Both the position numbers and the translations under genes were made by a program. Under the pieces are notes generated by a model. It had not been told where the DNA came from and made no database searches. It saw nothing but the letters and a program-made list of their open reading frames with translations. 64,000 nucleotides of DNA. Origin: Voacanga thouarsii. Taxonomy: Eukaryota > Streptophyta > Magnoliopsida > Gentianales > Apocynaceae. Below are positions 1 through 11,770 of the stretch, one piece after another; positions within the stretch are counted from its first letter, which is position 1, and each line of letters begins with the position of its first letter. The stretch covers positions 372,001-436,000 of the forward strand of contig JANUWF010001813.1 of NCBI GenBank assembly GCA_026120185.1, in the 5' to 3' direction.

Positions 1-313
1 ATTAAAGGACAAATGTACTATGTAAGCTCTTTGACCTTGTAACAATAGGATGAATCTAACAAAAATCTCATCCTAATAGCACCATTTTACCTCCAAATGA
101 TTTTGAAACATTGTAACTTGTAGATGCCCTTAGTATGTCTTTGAGAGTTTTGTCAACTATCTCAAAAACATATTTAGAATTCATAGGAACTTCATCCCAA
201 ATAATCAACACTGCTCTTTTTATTAATTCTGCAAGCTGAGTTTTTATTTTAATTGAACATGTAGTATCTACTGAGGTCACCAATGGAATTTTGAATCTGC
301 TATGTGTTGTTCT
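1..313 (-). pseudogene. Helitron helicase, PIF1 core (3' exon part)
   Basis: This is part of a PIF1-type superfamily 1 helicase domain of a Helitron Rep/helicase, the enzyme that unwinds DNA during rolling-circle transposition. Reading leftward from 313 it gives RTTHSRFKIPL, then the Walker B block IIWDEVPM (about 185-209), then GGKMVLLG. The family has GDFRQ next. Here an in-frame TGA (68-70) and a TAG interrupt an otherwise recognisable continuation that ends IHPIVTR, so the gene is dead. The conserved GGR-T/A-HSRFKIP motif is cut exactly at 313/314, where a Copia element with TSD GTTCT is inserted; the motif resumes at 10113. The rest of the helicase lies outside the window to the left. 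Confidence 0.9.
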
Positions 314-2353
314 TGTTGGATTGTATGCCCTCTTAGACTAGGTTTCTGATGTAAAATCGAATATTTTAATAAAAGAATTTATTTTCAGAAATTATTTGTG
401 AATTTACTTTTTGTTTGTGCACAATTTTCGTTTAGAACAGACCCATTGTGTTTAAATAAGTGATCCATCTGAATGGTGGTCTTTCACAGTAAGGTATGGA
501 TCACGGGTTATTTAACACATAAATATTTGTTCTTAACCTATTGATGAGACTGGGAACCTCATCATGCTTAGGTTATTAAGTTATGAATTTCAAATGAGGA
601 ATGGCTTACCTTTAGCCAGTGAGTAGTCCACTCACTTCATAACATAAGCGTATTTCGAATACGTAGGACAGGACCTGTAGTAGTGGTTTCTAAAAGTACT
701 ATATGATAGAAACCTAGACTACTACCGCTACAGCGTGGACTAGTACTCTACGACTTGAGTATGAGTTGGTGGTCTGGCGAAGCTGGAAGCATATACTTTG
801 ATTTGCTATAGTTGAGGTTCTATCGTAGGGCCAATATACTTGCATGCTGGGTATGTGTGACTAGTTAGTTAAGACAGACTTGTACAAGTTAGTTTCTGCA
901 CTATATCGCCCCTTGTGGTTGTCCGAGTGGTCTAAAATGTCCAGGACCCTGGGAAACATGACTTGGATGTTTGCTTTAGGGTAGCTCCCTTGGAAAGTGG
1001 AAACACTCCAGAAAGTCGTGGATCATTGGACTAGAAGCCTAAGGATGGTAGATGTCATTTAGAGGGGTGTTAGTACACTTCTTCCTCTCTAAATGTATGG
1101 CGATGTGTAGAGGGGTATTTTAGTCATTTCACCTGTAGGTCGGAGACTTTGCTAATGCAGCATTGTCCTTGGGGTCAATATTTCCTTATGGTGATATTAG
1201 GAAATATTTAAAATGTAAAATACAACTATTTATATAGCAGGGGTATTTTGGTCATTTTAGTAACCAAGGCGATGTGTCTTTTTGGTCCTCGGAATAGCCC
1301 GTAAGTCCTAACTAATTTTGGATTGAGGAATTGGTCTCAGTTCAAGAGGATTTGATTTTATTTAATTTTATTCAGGAAGTCTAATTTATTATTAGACTGG
1401 AATAAAATAAATAAATAAATAAAATAGGAGTTGAGAGAAATTAATTATCTAGTTTAATTGGTTAATTAATTATTCAGGGCCTAGGTCCAGTATGAATAAT
1501 TAAGAAAACAACCTGAGTTTAAACTAGGGGAAATAATTAATATTTAATTATTTTTTGGGTTATTTATATAAGCCCAAGAAATAAATAATTAAATATTAAT
1601 TATTATGGTTCATTTGGGCTTATTAATTATTTATTGGGTTATTTATATGAGCCCAGAAAAAAATAATTAATATTTATTATTTTGGGCCTTTTGGGTCCAA
1701 GAGAAATAATAAATATTATTTTGGCCCAATAACTTGGACCGTAGGGTTTTTTTAGATACGGTTAAGAGGAGTTTAGGGTTAAGCCAAACTGATTCTCATA
1801 ATAACATCCGGGTATTTTGAAATATGATATCTCGGGGATATGTTTATCAGATAATGAAAGACTGAGTTTTGGCTAACCAATAAACAAGTCTCTGGTAGAG
1901 AAAAACCCTAATTTTTCCCTAGCAAAAGGAGACTCAGGTCCCTCTCTGGAAAACTCATGTAACTCTCTCACTCTCAAGCCTTCCTCTTCTCTGTTTCTTC
2001 TTGTTTTTCTTTGCTAATCAATAGCAAATGAATCAAGGAGATTTGAGACCGTTTCTCTTCACCATTGTGTTCACCGACTAGAGGTTAGGCAGAGGAATAT
2101 TCCGAGAGCTGGAAAGCTCGACGTTAATGCAAACAAGGCGAAGCAGGAGGCTAGCGGGTTTTCAACCGGAGGCTTCTTCAAGTGGGCAAGGCAAATCAAT
2201 ACCCATCGTTCAATCCACTTCTACTCAACCTAGAAGGCTTAAGGAGCACAAATGTATGATCTTCACGCTTCCGTGTGGCCTTTAAGGCTTGCGGTTTTTT
2301 TTTCCTTCTTTGTTTTTCCCGCCAGTGCATGCTCTCTGTTTTTTGTCCCCTCA
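314..2353 (+). repeat. Element 1 5' LTR (about 2.04 kb)
   Basis: This is the direct repeat of 8092-10112. It carries a TATA-like CTATTTATATAG near 1226-1238. From 1540 to 1735 it has AT-rich short repeats built on TTGGGTTATTTATATRAGCCC and GGGCTTATTAATTATT, which can pair with one another. Relative to the 3' LTR it keeps a stretch of about 20 bases near 398-418 that the other copy lacks. Confidence 0.95.
1226..1238 (+). promoter_or_regulatory. TATA-like box in Copia LTR
   Basis: CTATTTATATAG is conserved at the equivalent place in the 3' LTR (near 8983-8995) and, as the reverse complement, in one LTR of element 3 (36060-36070). It is the best candidate for the core promoter of this family. 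Transcription start was not determined. Confidence 0.55.
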
Positions 2354-2356
2354 ATG

Positions 2357-2369
2357 TGGTATCAAAGCC
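2357..2369 (+). promoter_or_regulatory. Primer-binding site (initiator tRNA-Met type)
   Basis: TGGTATCAAAGCC begins three bases after the LTR end and matches the plant TGGTATCAGAGC primer site with one change. Confidence 0.85.
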
Positions 2370-4182
2370 AAATGGTTCTTTGATCAATTTAGGGAGCATG
2401 GTAGTTAATAAAAATGGAGAAGATAATTATACCTGTGATCCTTCGCTGTTTTGGTATGGGATAGGATCTCTGTGAGCTTCATCGTTGAAGCATAGGCATC
2501 ACTGTAAAAAAAAATTTTTTGGCTTTGAAGTTTGATCGTGTAAACCCAATTTTAATGGGTATAGGCGGTTGTGGTTTTGTTTTGGATGAGTTTTTGTAAG
2601 TAAAAATGTCCAAAGAAGCCAAAGAAATAAGCAAAAGTCGAAGGAAAGAAGCTCTGCAAATTGCACGCGAAACAGAAGAAAAAACGAAGAAGGAGGCACT
2701 ATTCATAAGCCGTGCAGTCGAGCCGAGCCGCGAGCCGAGCCGTTGCCATTTTGTGCCTAGAGCCATCCGGCTATTTGCTGTGAGCCGAGCCGATTTGGAG
2801 GAGATTTGAGCCGTTTCAAATTGATGAATTGCAATTCATCCGCGCGGGTCATGCAGTTGGGTCGGACCTCTATTCGGATAAACACGCGGGTCGCACACGG
2901 GTCAGCAGCTGAGGAGAAACGGTCGCGGGCTGATCCACAGGCTGCAGTGAAGGCGATTCGGTGCGGCGCGGTGCACCGCGGCCGAGGTGGACTGTAGGCC
3001 ATGCGGGCGCGGATCCAGTGCGGCCGGTGCAGTGGACCGCCAGCTATTTTTTGCATTTTTTTATTTTTTTTATTTTTCGTTTTGGGTCCCATACCAGGCG
3101 AAGTTAATATTTTTGCAATATTTTAGATTATTGAAATATATTTGCATGAAAAATATTAGTAAGGGATTTTAGGATTAAACAAGATCATTAATTAATTAAT
3201 TAATTGATATGTTTAATTCTATTATTTGGGCACTTAGGTTTAAAAATAGAAAAGCATGAAAATGTTTATTGTTTTGAGCATGCTATTTTTTTTATGTACC
3301 TATGTGTGTTTTTTTCTCAAAGACCAAAGTCTTTGGGAACATCTTTTGACAAGAAAATATTTTTCTTCAAAAATTAAATGGTTATTTTAATTTGTACAAA
3401 AATTGATCCTTGAATATTTTTTCAAAGGATTTAATCCTTGACATAGAAAATATATTGGATTTAGATATTTTTGTAAATTAAAATGGAGAGCCATTTTGTT
3501 TTGTTTTGGACTAGAAAAATGATTTTGTCAAATAAACTTGAGACCAAAGTCTCTAGAAAGTTTTAATTGAAAATTTTTTGAAATCATTAAGTTTTAATTT
3601 AAATAAAATTAGTCCATGGAGAATTCTCTCAAAGGATATAAGCCTTGACATAGAGATTTTAATGGACTTAGATATTTTATTTTTGAGTTAAGAAAAAACT
3701 TAATGGAAATTTCAAAAGGATATTTTTTCAGAAAACCTTTATTTTAAAAGACTAAGTGGGAGAGGGGTTCCAACGGCCCCACGGCTTCCATCACGGTCCT
3801 CATTAGAGATCGTGGGTCTCCTCGCGTCACCCTGGGAGTGAACCCATATAGGATGGGGATACCATAAGGATCTAGATCTAATGGAAGGATGTAATTAATA
3901 ACCCGAGCACGTACTATGATCGGTTAGCCCACGTTGGAGGTTATAGTGCGAGGTATGTCTATAGGAAATAAGAGGAAACGACCATCCCACGATGGAGTTA
4001 TCCTCTAGATCATTACCTAGAAGGGAAATTAATTTGAGGTGGTTATTACACTTAGCTTAGGAAACTGTTAATCTTCCCAAGAAGCTATGTCAGTTTTCCT
4101 AAGAGCCAAATTATTTTCAGTGCACAAATTTTATTTTGTTTTTACAAACTAAATTCTTTCTTTTATTTTTCGATTTTCAGAA
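2370..4182 (+). other. Element 1 untranslated leader
   Basis: No convincing gene is present. The stretch 2700-3010 is unusually GC-rich for the window, with repeated GAGCCGAGCCG, and contains the perfect 18-bp palindrome GATGAATTGCAATTCATC at 2823-2840. The homologous leader of element 3 (42310-43849) has a similar but rearranged GC-rich block, so this is a fast-changing leader and not a coding region. 3070-4180 is AT-rich and ends just before the gag ATG. Confidence 0.6.
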
Positions 4183-5000
4183 ATGGTGACAGGTTCTTTT
4201 AGTCCATTGGCCGTTATTCTCAAGGAGAATAAGTTAACGGGTCCAAACTATGTGGACTGGAAAAGGAACCTGGACATAATACTCATAGCTGAGGAGTATA
4301 AGTATGTCATTTACGAGACTTGCCCTATAATCGGGGAAGGTTCCACCACCGAAGAGCGAGAGGCTGAGAAGGCGTAGAAGAAGGCTGACGAAATGACACG
4401 TTGCTATATGTTAGCCTCCATGTCTAATGTGCTCTAGTCAAAACACGAGCACATGGCTTCTGCATATGACATCAGTCAATCATTGGCTACTATGTTTGCG
4501 GACAAGAGCCGGCCCGCGAGGCAGGAGGCTCTTCGAACTATTGTTAACACTAAGATGGCTGAGGGAGCATCAGTCCGAGAGCATATGCTCAAGATGATTG
4601 CTGCTTTCGAGGAGGCAGAAATCTTAGGGGCTGTCATTGACCCCGAGAGCCAAGTGGACATGGTTCTCGAATCTCTACTGGGCTCCTTCACTCAGTTCAA
4701 GTTAAACTATAACATGAACAAGTTGAACATGAGTTTAACTGAATTGATGAAGGAGCTCCAGATGGCGGAGAAGGTCATGAAGCCTCAGTCAAAGGCCATG
4801 ATTGCTAAGGCTTCTTCCTCAAGAACTGGGCCTAAACCCAGAAAGTTCAAGAGGAAGAAGGGGAATGCAGCAGCCCAACCCAATGACAAACCAAAGGGCA
4901 AGTGCTTCAAATATGGCAAGAAGGGACACTGGAAAAAGGAGTGCCCAAATCTTCAAACCAAGAAAAACCCCACAGGTATTGTTTTCTATCTAGAGTCCAT
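4183..5000 (+). pseudogene. Element 1 gag (UBN2-type) with zinc knuckle
   Basis: This is the capsid-like gag of a Copia element. It starts MVTGSFSPLAVILKENKLTG, and the LTGPNYVDWKRNL block is typical of Copia gag. The central helical region (LESLLGSFTQFKLNYN, LTELMKEL) is intact from 4453 to 4990. The zinc knuckle reads CFKYGKKGHWKKEC: the second Cys of the CCHC motif has become Tyr, so RNA binding is probably lost. In-frame stops occur at 4375-4377 (TAG where element 3 has TGG) and 4435-4437. ATG 4183 was chosen because element 3 starts at the same place. Confidence 0.88.
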
Positions 5001-5019
5001 ATCAATGGTAGGATCAACT

Positions 5020-5361
5020 TCCACTTAGATTGTTGATTCAGGAGCCACTGATCATATCTGTAACTCCTTGCAAGGGTTTAGAAAGATAAGAAGACTCAAG
5101 AAGGGCGAACATGGGCTTCGAGTGGGTAATGGAGCACAAGTCTGAGCCCTTGCAGTGGGAGAGCTGGATCTTAATTTTTATTGTAATAAGATAGTGGTTT
5201 TAAAAGATATTTTATATGTACCTGGTTTTCGTCAGAATTTGATTTCAGTTGCAAAACTTATTAATCAAGGATATTCTGTATCTTTCCATTCTGGTATTTC
5301 TATCAGTAGAGATGGAGAAATTTTATGTACTAGGCACATGTATGGTAATCTATTTTTTTAA
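5020..5361 (+). pseudogene. Element 1 aspartic protease
   Basis: This is a retropepsin-like protease that would process the polyprotein. The catalytic triplet sits in IVDSGATDHIC (about 5029-5060). The domain continues through ILYVPGFRQNLISVAKLINQ to DGEILCTRHMYGNLFF. TAG 5026-5028 and a TGA near 5143 replace Trp codons seen in element 3. The frame then breaks in a T-run at about 5353-5360, where one base is missing relative to element 3. It was in frame with gag before these changes. Confidence 0.85.
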
Positions 5362-5423
5362 ACCCTATTAATAACCAATCAAATAACGCTCAGTCTGAAC
5401 CTTTAACTAAGAAGAGAAAGACC

Positions 5424-6560
5424 AATATTAATGATTCACACCTTTGGCATCTAAGGTTGGGTCATATTAACTCAACCAAGATTCAGAGGCTAATCCGTGA
5501 TGGGCCTTTGGGCTCATTGAGATTGGAAAGTTGGCCTCAGTGTGAATCCTGCCTGATGGGAAAAATGACCAAGAGGTCATTTACACCAAATGCGGATAGA
5601 GCCAAGGAGGTGTTGAGTCTTGCTCACACTGAAGTGTGTGGTCCGTTGTCTACACCAGCTAGGGGAGGTTTTAAGTACTTCATCACTTTCACGGATGATT
5701 GTATAAGGTATGGTTACATTTACTTGATGAGACACAAGTCTAACTCTTTTGACAAGTTCAAGGAGTTTAAGGCTGAAGTGGAGCGTCAGACAGGTAAATT
5801 AATCAAAACTCTACGATCGGATCGTGGTGGAGAGTACTTCCTAGGTGAATTCAAGGACTACATGGTACATCATGGGATAGTATCCTAGCTCTTTGCATCG
5901 AGAACACCCCAGCAAAACGGAGTAGCTGAGAGAAGGAACAGGACATTGATGGAAATGGTCCGAAGCATGATGTCTCATACTACTCTTCCAGTGTCCTTTT
6001 GGGGATATGCTTTGGAGACAGCGGCATATATTCTGAACTTGGTGCCTTCCAAGTCAGTACCTAGGACTCCCTATAAGATGTGGACTGGGCGTAAGCCAAG
6101 TCTGAATCATCTCAGGATTTAGGGATGTCCAGCTTATGTACTAGTCAAGGAAGACAAGTTGGAACCAATATCAGAATTATGCTATTTTGTTGGCTATCCA
6201 AAAGGGACAAAAGAAGGTTACTTTTATCATCCTATGGAGCAGAAGGTGCTAGTCAGTACCAATGCTAGATACTTGGAAGATGATCAAAGTACTTCCACTA
6301 AAGGTTCTACAAGGTTAGAATTTGAGGATAAGTTATTTACGGAATCAACTTCTTCTGAACCGATTCTGGAACAAGAAGAGGCACAGCCTCAAGTGCCTGT
6401 GCAAATGGAGCCTCGTCATAGTGGAAGAGTGTCTAGGGTTCCGGATAGATGGACTGGAGAAGCCTTTGAGCTGGTCTCTGACCATCAGGAACAAGACCCC
6501 AATAGATACGAGGAGGCTATTGCTGATGCCGATGCAAATCTTTGGCATGAAGCAATGAAA
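5424..6560 (+). pseudogene. Element 1 integrase
   Basis: This is a DDE integrase. In order: HLWHLRLGH (HHCC zinc-binding start), CESCLMGK, then the catalytic core. The first catalytic Asp (VHTDVCGP in element 3) is Glu here (HTEVCGP). FTDD and the E of NGVAERRNRTLMEM are present. C-terminal LCYFVGYPKGTKEGYFYHP is the usual Copia integrase tail. In-frame stops occur at 5886-5888 and near 6119. At the second site element 3 carries a different stop in the same codon. Loss of the first catalytic Asp and the stops make it inactive. Confidence 0.9.
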
Positions 6561-7400
6561 GTCGAGATTGAGTCTATGTACCTCAATCAGGTTTGGGATC
6601 TTGTAGCTTCACCTAAAGGAATAAAACCCATTGGGTGCAAGTAGGTGTACAAGAGAAAGAGGGGAGCGGATGGGAAGATGGAAACCTTCAAAGCTAGGCT
6701 TGTGGCGAAAGGGTATACTCAGAAAGAGGGAATCAACTATGAGGAAACCTTTTCCCCGGTAGCCATGCTTAAATCCATCCGCATCCTCTTTGCCATCACA
6801 TGTCACTATGACTATGAGATATGACAAATGGATGTCAAGACGGCATTCTTAAATGGCCATCTTAGCGAAGACATTTATATGTCCCAACCAGAAGGCTTCA
6901 TTGCTGAAGGCCAGGAACATATGGTTTACAAGCTTAAGAAGTCCATTTATGGACTTAAGCAGGCATCAAGAGCATGGAACATTCGTTTTGATGAGACTGT
7001 AAAGTCTTATGGTTTTATTCAAAACGAAGATGAACCATGCGTGTACAGGAAACTTGAAGGCATTAATGTGGTTTTTCTTGTCCTGTATGTGGATGACATT
7101 CTACTCATTGGAAATGATGTAGGTACAATGTCATCTACAAAGGTTTGGCTGTCTAGTCAATTTAGTATGAAGGACTTCGGAAAAGCCAGCTACATTCTTG
7201 GGATTAGGCTTCTTAGAAATAAGAAGCAGAGAATGTTAGGGTTATCCCAAGCAACATTCATTGACAAGATGCTGACCAAGTACAGCATGGACTCATGCAA
7301 GGGAGCTCTAATCCCTTGCAGACATGGGTTGTCATTTTCTTCGAAGGACTGTCCTAAGTCTGAAGAAGAAAATGACAGAATGAGTAGGATTCCCTATGCT
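6561..7400 (+). pseudogene. Element 1 reverse transcriptase
   Basis: This is Copia RVT_2 reverse transcriptase. Visible blocks are VWDLVASPKG, the stop at 6642-6644 replacing W of the KWVYK motif, [25 protein letters not shown] with its catalytic Asp at about 6831, [12 protein letters not shown] and the active site [12 protein letters not shown] near 7084-7120. YVDD is intact. The TGA before [10 protein letters not shown] (6822-6824) is also present in element 3. Confidence 0.93.
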
Positions 7401-8069
7401 TCGGCTGTGGGAAGTCTCATGTATGCCATGCTGTGTACTAGGCCAGATATCTGCTTTGCCGTGGGCTTAGTTAGCAGATATCAGTCAAACCCTGGGGAGG
7501 TTCATTGGTAAGCTGTAAAGCATATTCTCAAGTACCTCAAGGGAACGAGAGATTATATGCTGGTTTACAGGGCTGATGTTTTGGTTCCTACAGGATATAC
7601 AGACTCAGACTTCCAGGCGGATAAGGATGAGAGAAAATCCACTAGTAGATATGTCTTCACCTTGTTTGGAGGAGCAATTTAATGGAGGAGTATCAAGTAG
7701 TCTTGTATTGCTAACTCAACCATGGAAGCTGAGTATGTGGCAGCTTCGGAGGCGTCCAAGGAAGCAGTTTGGCTCCGGAAGTTCCTTTCAGAACTTGGAG
7801 TCGTACCACATATGGACAGGCTGATTGTGATGTATTGCGGCAACACTGGAGCAGTATCGCAATCTAAGGAACCTCGAAACCACAAGAAGGGGAAACACAT
7901 CGAGAGGAAGTACCACCTGATCCAGGATTTCATCCAGAGACGGGAAGTCGTGGTGGAACATATTACCTCATAAAACAGTCTAGCAGATCCATTCACCAAA
8001 CCTTTGGCTAAGAGAGTCTTTAAGAGACACTTAGACGCCATAGGGGTGGGCACCTATGGACTTACCTAG
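7401..8069 (+). pseudogene. Element 1 RNase H and polyprotein C-terminus
   Basis: Copia RNase H. Blocks: [61 protein letters not shown] (catalytic Glu), then MYCGNTGAV, where the family and element 3 have the catalytic Asp (CDNTGA). It ends ADPFTKPLAKRVFKRHL and stops at TAG 8067-8069. Internal stops are at 7509-7511, 7680-7682, near 7701 and at 7971-7973. One catalytic Asp to Gly change adds to the loss of function. Confidence 0.9.
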
Positions 8070-8072
8070 TCT

Positions 8073-8091
8073 TAGAGTGCAAGTGAGAGAT
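8073..8091 (+). promoter_or_regulatory. Element 1 polypurine tract region
   Basis: The purine-rich AGTGCAAGTGAGAGAT lies directly before the TGTT start of the 3' LTR, the expected plus-strand priming site. It is interrupted (GTGAG for the usual GTGGGAG). Confidence 0.7.
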
Positions 8092-10112
8092 TGTTAGATT
8101 GTATGCCCTCTTAGACTAGGTTTCTGATGTAAAATCGAATATTTTAATAAAAAAAATTTATTTTCAGAAATTGTTGGTGCACAATTTTCATTTAGAACAG
8201 ACCCATTGTGTTTAAATAAGTGATCCATCTGAATGGTGGTCTTTCACAGTAAGGTATGGATCACGGGTTATTTAACACATAAACATTTGTTCTTAACCTA
8301 TTGATGAGACTGGGAACCTTATCATGCTTAGGTTATTATGTTATGAATTCCAAATGAGAAATGGCTTACCTTTAGCCAGTGAATAGTCCACTCACTTCAT
8401 AACATAAGCGTATTTCGAATACGTAGGACAGGACCTGTAGTAGTGGTTTCTAAAAGTACTATATGATAGAAACCTAGACTACTACTGCTACAGCGTGGAC
8501 TAGTACTCTACGACTTGAGTATGAGTTGGTGTCTGGCGAAGCTAGAAGCATATACTTTGATTTGCTATAGTTGAGGTTCTATCGTAGGGCCAATATACTT
8601 GCATGTTGGGTATGTGTGACTAGTTAGTTAAGACAGACTTGTACAAGTTAGTTTCTGCACTATATCGCCCCTTGTGGTTGTCCGAATGGTCTAAAATGTC
8701 CAGGACCCTAGGAAACAGGACTTGGATGTTTGCTTTAGGGTAGCTCCCTTGGAAAGCAAAAACATTCCAGAAAATCGTGGATCATTGGACTAGAAGCCTA
8801 AGGATGGTAGATGTCATTTAGAGGGGTGTTAGTACACTTCTTCCTCTCTAAATGTATGGCGATGTGTAGAGGGGTATTTTAGTCATTTCACCTGTAGGTC
8901 GGAGACTTTGCTAATGCAGCATTGTCCTTGGGGTCAATATTTCCTTATGATGATATTAGGAAATATTTAAAATGTAAAATACAGCTATTTATATAGCAGG
9001 GGTATTTTGGTCATTTTAGGAACCAATGCGATGTGTCTTTTTGGTCCTCGGAATAGCCCGTAAGTCCTAACTAATTTTGGATTGAGGAATTGGTCTCAGT
9101 TCAAGAGGATTTGATTTTATTTAATTTTATTCAGGAAGTCTAATTTATTATTATACTGGAATAAAATAAATAAATAAATAAAATAGGAGTTGAGAGAAAT
9201 TAATTATCTAGTTTAATTGGTTAATTAATTATTCAGGGCCTAGGTCCAGTATGAATAATTAAGAAATTAACCTGAGTTTAAACTAGGGGAAATAATTAAT
9301 GTTTAATTATTTATTGGGTTATTTATATAAGCCCAAGAAATAAATAATTAAAGATTAATTATTATGGTTCATTTGGGCTTATTAATTATTTATTGGGTTA
9401 TTTATATGAGTCCAGAAAATAAATAATTAATGTTTATTATTTTGGGCCTTTTGGGTCCAAGAGAAATAATAAATATTATTTTAACCCAATAGCTTGGACC
9501 GTAGGGTTTTTCTAGATACGGTTAATAGGAGTTTAGGGTTAAGCCGAACTGATTCTCAAGATAACATCCGGGTGTTTTAAAATATGATATCCCGGGGATA
9601 TGTTTATCAGATAATGAGAGACCGAGTTTTGGCTAACCAATAAACAAGTCTCTGGTAGAGAAAACCCCTAATTTTTCCCTAGCAAAAGGAGACTCACGTC
9701 CCTCTCTGGAAAACTCTCGTAACTCTCTCACTCTCAAGCCTTCTCTTCTCTGTTTCTTCTTGTTTTTCTTTGCTAATCAATAGCAAGTGAACTAAGGAGA
9801 TTTGAGACCGTTTCTCTTCACTATTGTGTTCACCGACTAGAGGTTAGGCAGAGGAATATTCCGAGAGCTGGAAAGCTCGACGTTAATGCAAAGAAGGCAA
9901 AGCAGGAGGCTAGCGGGTTTTCAACCGGTGGCTTCTTCAAGTGGGCAAGGCGAAGCAATACCCGTCGTTCAATCCACTTCTACTCAACCTAGAAGGCTTA
10001 AGGAGCGCAAATGTATGATCTTCATGCTTCCATGTGGCCTTTAAGGCTTGCGGTTTTTTTTTCCTTCTCTGTTTTTCCTGCCAGTGCATGCTCTCTGTTT
10101 TTCGTCCCCTCA
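8092..10112 (+). repeat. Element 1 3' LTR (about 2.02 kb)
   Basis: Direct repeat of 314-2353 ending CCCCTCA, followed at once by the duplicated GTTCT. It lacks about 20 bases near its start that are present in the 5' LTR, and scattered substitutions separate the two. Confidence 0.95.
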
Positions 10113-10146
10113 GTTCTGCCACTGGATAATAGTGATAACGCAATCC
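10113..10146 (-). pseudogene. Helitron helicase, exon start downstream of intron
   Basis: On the minus strand this reads GIALSLLSSGR and joins across element 1 to RTTHSRFKIPL at 313. The family motif is SSGIAALLLPGGRTAHSRFKIP. It is preceded by CAATAG/G, a splice acceptor (AG at 10147-10148). Reading on without splicing gives a TAA shortly upstream, so the acceptor is needed to explain the sequence. Confidence 0.85.
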
Positions 10147-10259
10147 CTATTGAATTATGTAAATAATGTTATAGAAACAAACATACGAATTTGTTTTTAT
10201 ATTCTTTTTTTATGTAAAGATTTTATATTGGTAGTTTTATTTGTTTTAACATTCTTTTG

Positions 10260-11750
10260 TGATAAACCTTAGAGGGGAGATAAATAAGGTTTATGGCAAA
10301 CAAATACAAATTTTCAAAGTCTTTTGAAAACCTGTAAAAAAGAATAAAAAATGTGTGTACTGAAAAATAAATTTTCTGTGCAACTTTTAGTGTGCAGCCA
10401 AAGATCTTTCAAAACTCTACTAAATGATGAGAAGAGAGACTATATTAAAGATGGACAGTTAAATCATCAACAACCGTTTCACTCTACTACATAAATATCT
10501 TTAACCAAATCAGTGAATGTAAGGAAGAATACAATGTTTTCAAATCAGGTTAACAGTAAAATCGCAGTCATAAATTTCAGAATAAATACAAGAGAATAGA
10601 TCGAATGATTTATAGTGATTCGATTTTCAAATGATCTGCATCCACTACATTAAGCACACACTTAAGGATTTCTACTTAACCACTAAAACTTTTTTCCCAA
10701 ATTAATGGTGGTAGGCAATACCAATTTTACAATAGAGGGTCACCACACTTGGTTTTACTCCCAACCTCTATGCACCCAACAATCAAGGCTTACCCCAACT
10801 GGGTTTTACTTCTCAAACCTTGATATAATTCAAATTAAATAGAAAATGCATAAATAGCTTACAGATTGAATAGATATAAACCAACTAGAGTACTTTTTAC
10901 CTTTTTACCTTTAGAACAATAGATCTCACTTTGAAGCATAATGTAGATTAGGATTTTTCAAAAGTCTTAGGATGTTTTTGAAAGTGTTAGCACGAATACC
11001 TCTTAAAAATTGAGTTTAAATGGCTTTTATAGGGGCAAAAATCAAGGCTGCAACGACTAGTTGTTGCTATAAGGTTTTGTAGAGATTTTGGACTCACAAG
11101 GTAAAAAATTGTGCGTCCTAAAAGTGCATTCAAAAGTTTACTTTATACTGAAATAGCCATTTTGAAATTGTATAAGCTTTGGTCTTGCAAGGTAGAAAGT
11201 TGTGCATCCGAAATGTGCATCCCAAACAACACTTTATGCCAAGAAGTATATTTTGAACAACTTTATATCTAGGTACTTTGGAAACAGATTTTGAATGGGC
11301 GTTTTTTATTCAGAGGTCCATCCAAAACCACTAAAACAAGTTTTTATAAAAAATCAAAAGCTTTTCTTCTAAAATTCTATTTACGATAAAAACCTGAATT
11401 AAAAATACCCTCTTTTTGAAATGACTTTGAGTGTTTCAATATGAAATAAATTGAATTTAAAGTAAAGAGACATATGAAATACAAGTAATACCTTAACCAT
11501 AATTTCCTAATCTATAATTCTTCAAAAGTCTTCATGGTATACTATTCCTTTAGATAGGATCTTGACTTGATCAATCCTTCTTGAACTTCATCATATATGA
11601 GTAGCTTTGCAATCCTATTTGTAAGACTTTGAAGAACCATGGTCAAACATGCCATTTTCAAAAATCCTATTACATACAGATTACACATGTTAGTTCACAT
11701 CAATATTTGTCATTAATCAAAACATAGGGAAAAAGCCCTTTGAGCTAACA
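10260..11750 (-). repeat. Element 2 3' LTR (about 1.49 kb)
   Basis: In plus orientation it starts TGATAAACCTTAGAGGGG and ends GAGCTAACA. It matches 18753-20245 along its length with many substitutions. Confidence 0.93.
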
Positions 11751-11770
11751 ATCTCCCCATTTTTTAATGA
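11751..11770 (-). promoter_or_regulatory. Element 2 polypurine tract
   Basis: On the minus strand the sequence next to the 3' LTR reads TTAAAAAATGGGGAGAT, a clean purine tract for plus-strand priming. Confidence 0.75.

Larger units (their letters stand above)
309..10117 (+). mobile_element. Element 1: full-length Copia LTR retrotransposon with 5-bp TSD
   Basis: The element proper is 314-10112. It is flanked by the perfect duplication GTTCT (309-313 and 10113-10117). Both LTRs begin TGTT and end CCCCTCA. The domain order gag, protease, integrase, reverse transcriptase, RNase H defines Ty1/Copia. It is inserted in the helicase exon of a Helitron. The polyprotein has about a dozen internal stops and at least one frameshift, so it is not autonomous. 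The 2-kb LTRs and the TGTTGGATTGTATGCCC start are shared with element 3 (35233-45511), which is in the opposite orientation. The LTRs look only a few percent diverged by eye, so this is the youngest-looking of the three Copia copies. Confidence 0.96.

Noticed and set aside
2275..2475. Open frames across the LTR-leader junction of element 1 and its repeat near 10048-10272
   Set aside because: They lie in the LTR end and primer-site region, appear in both LTR copies, and have no protein-like motif.
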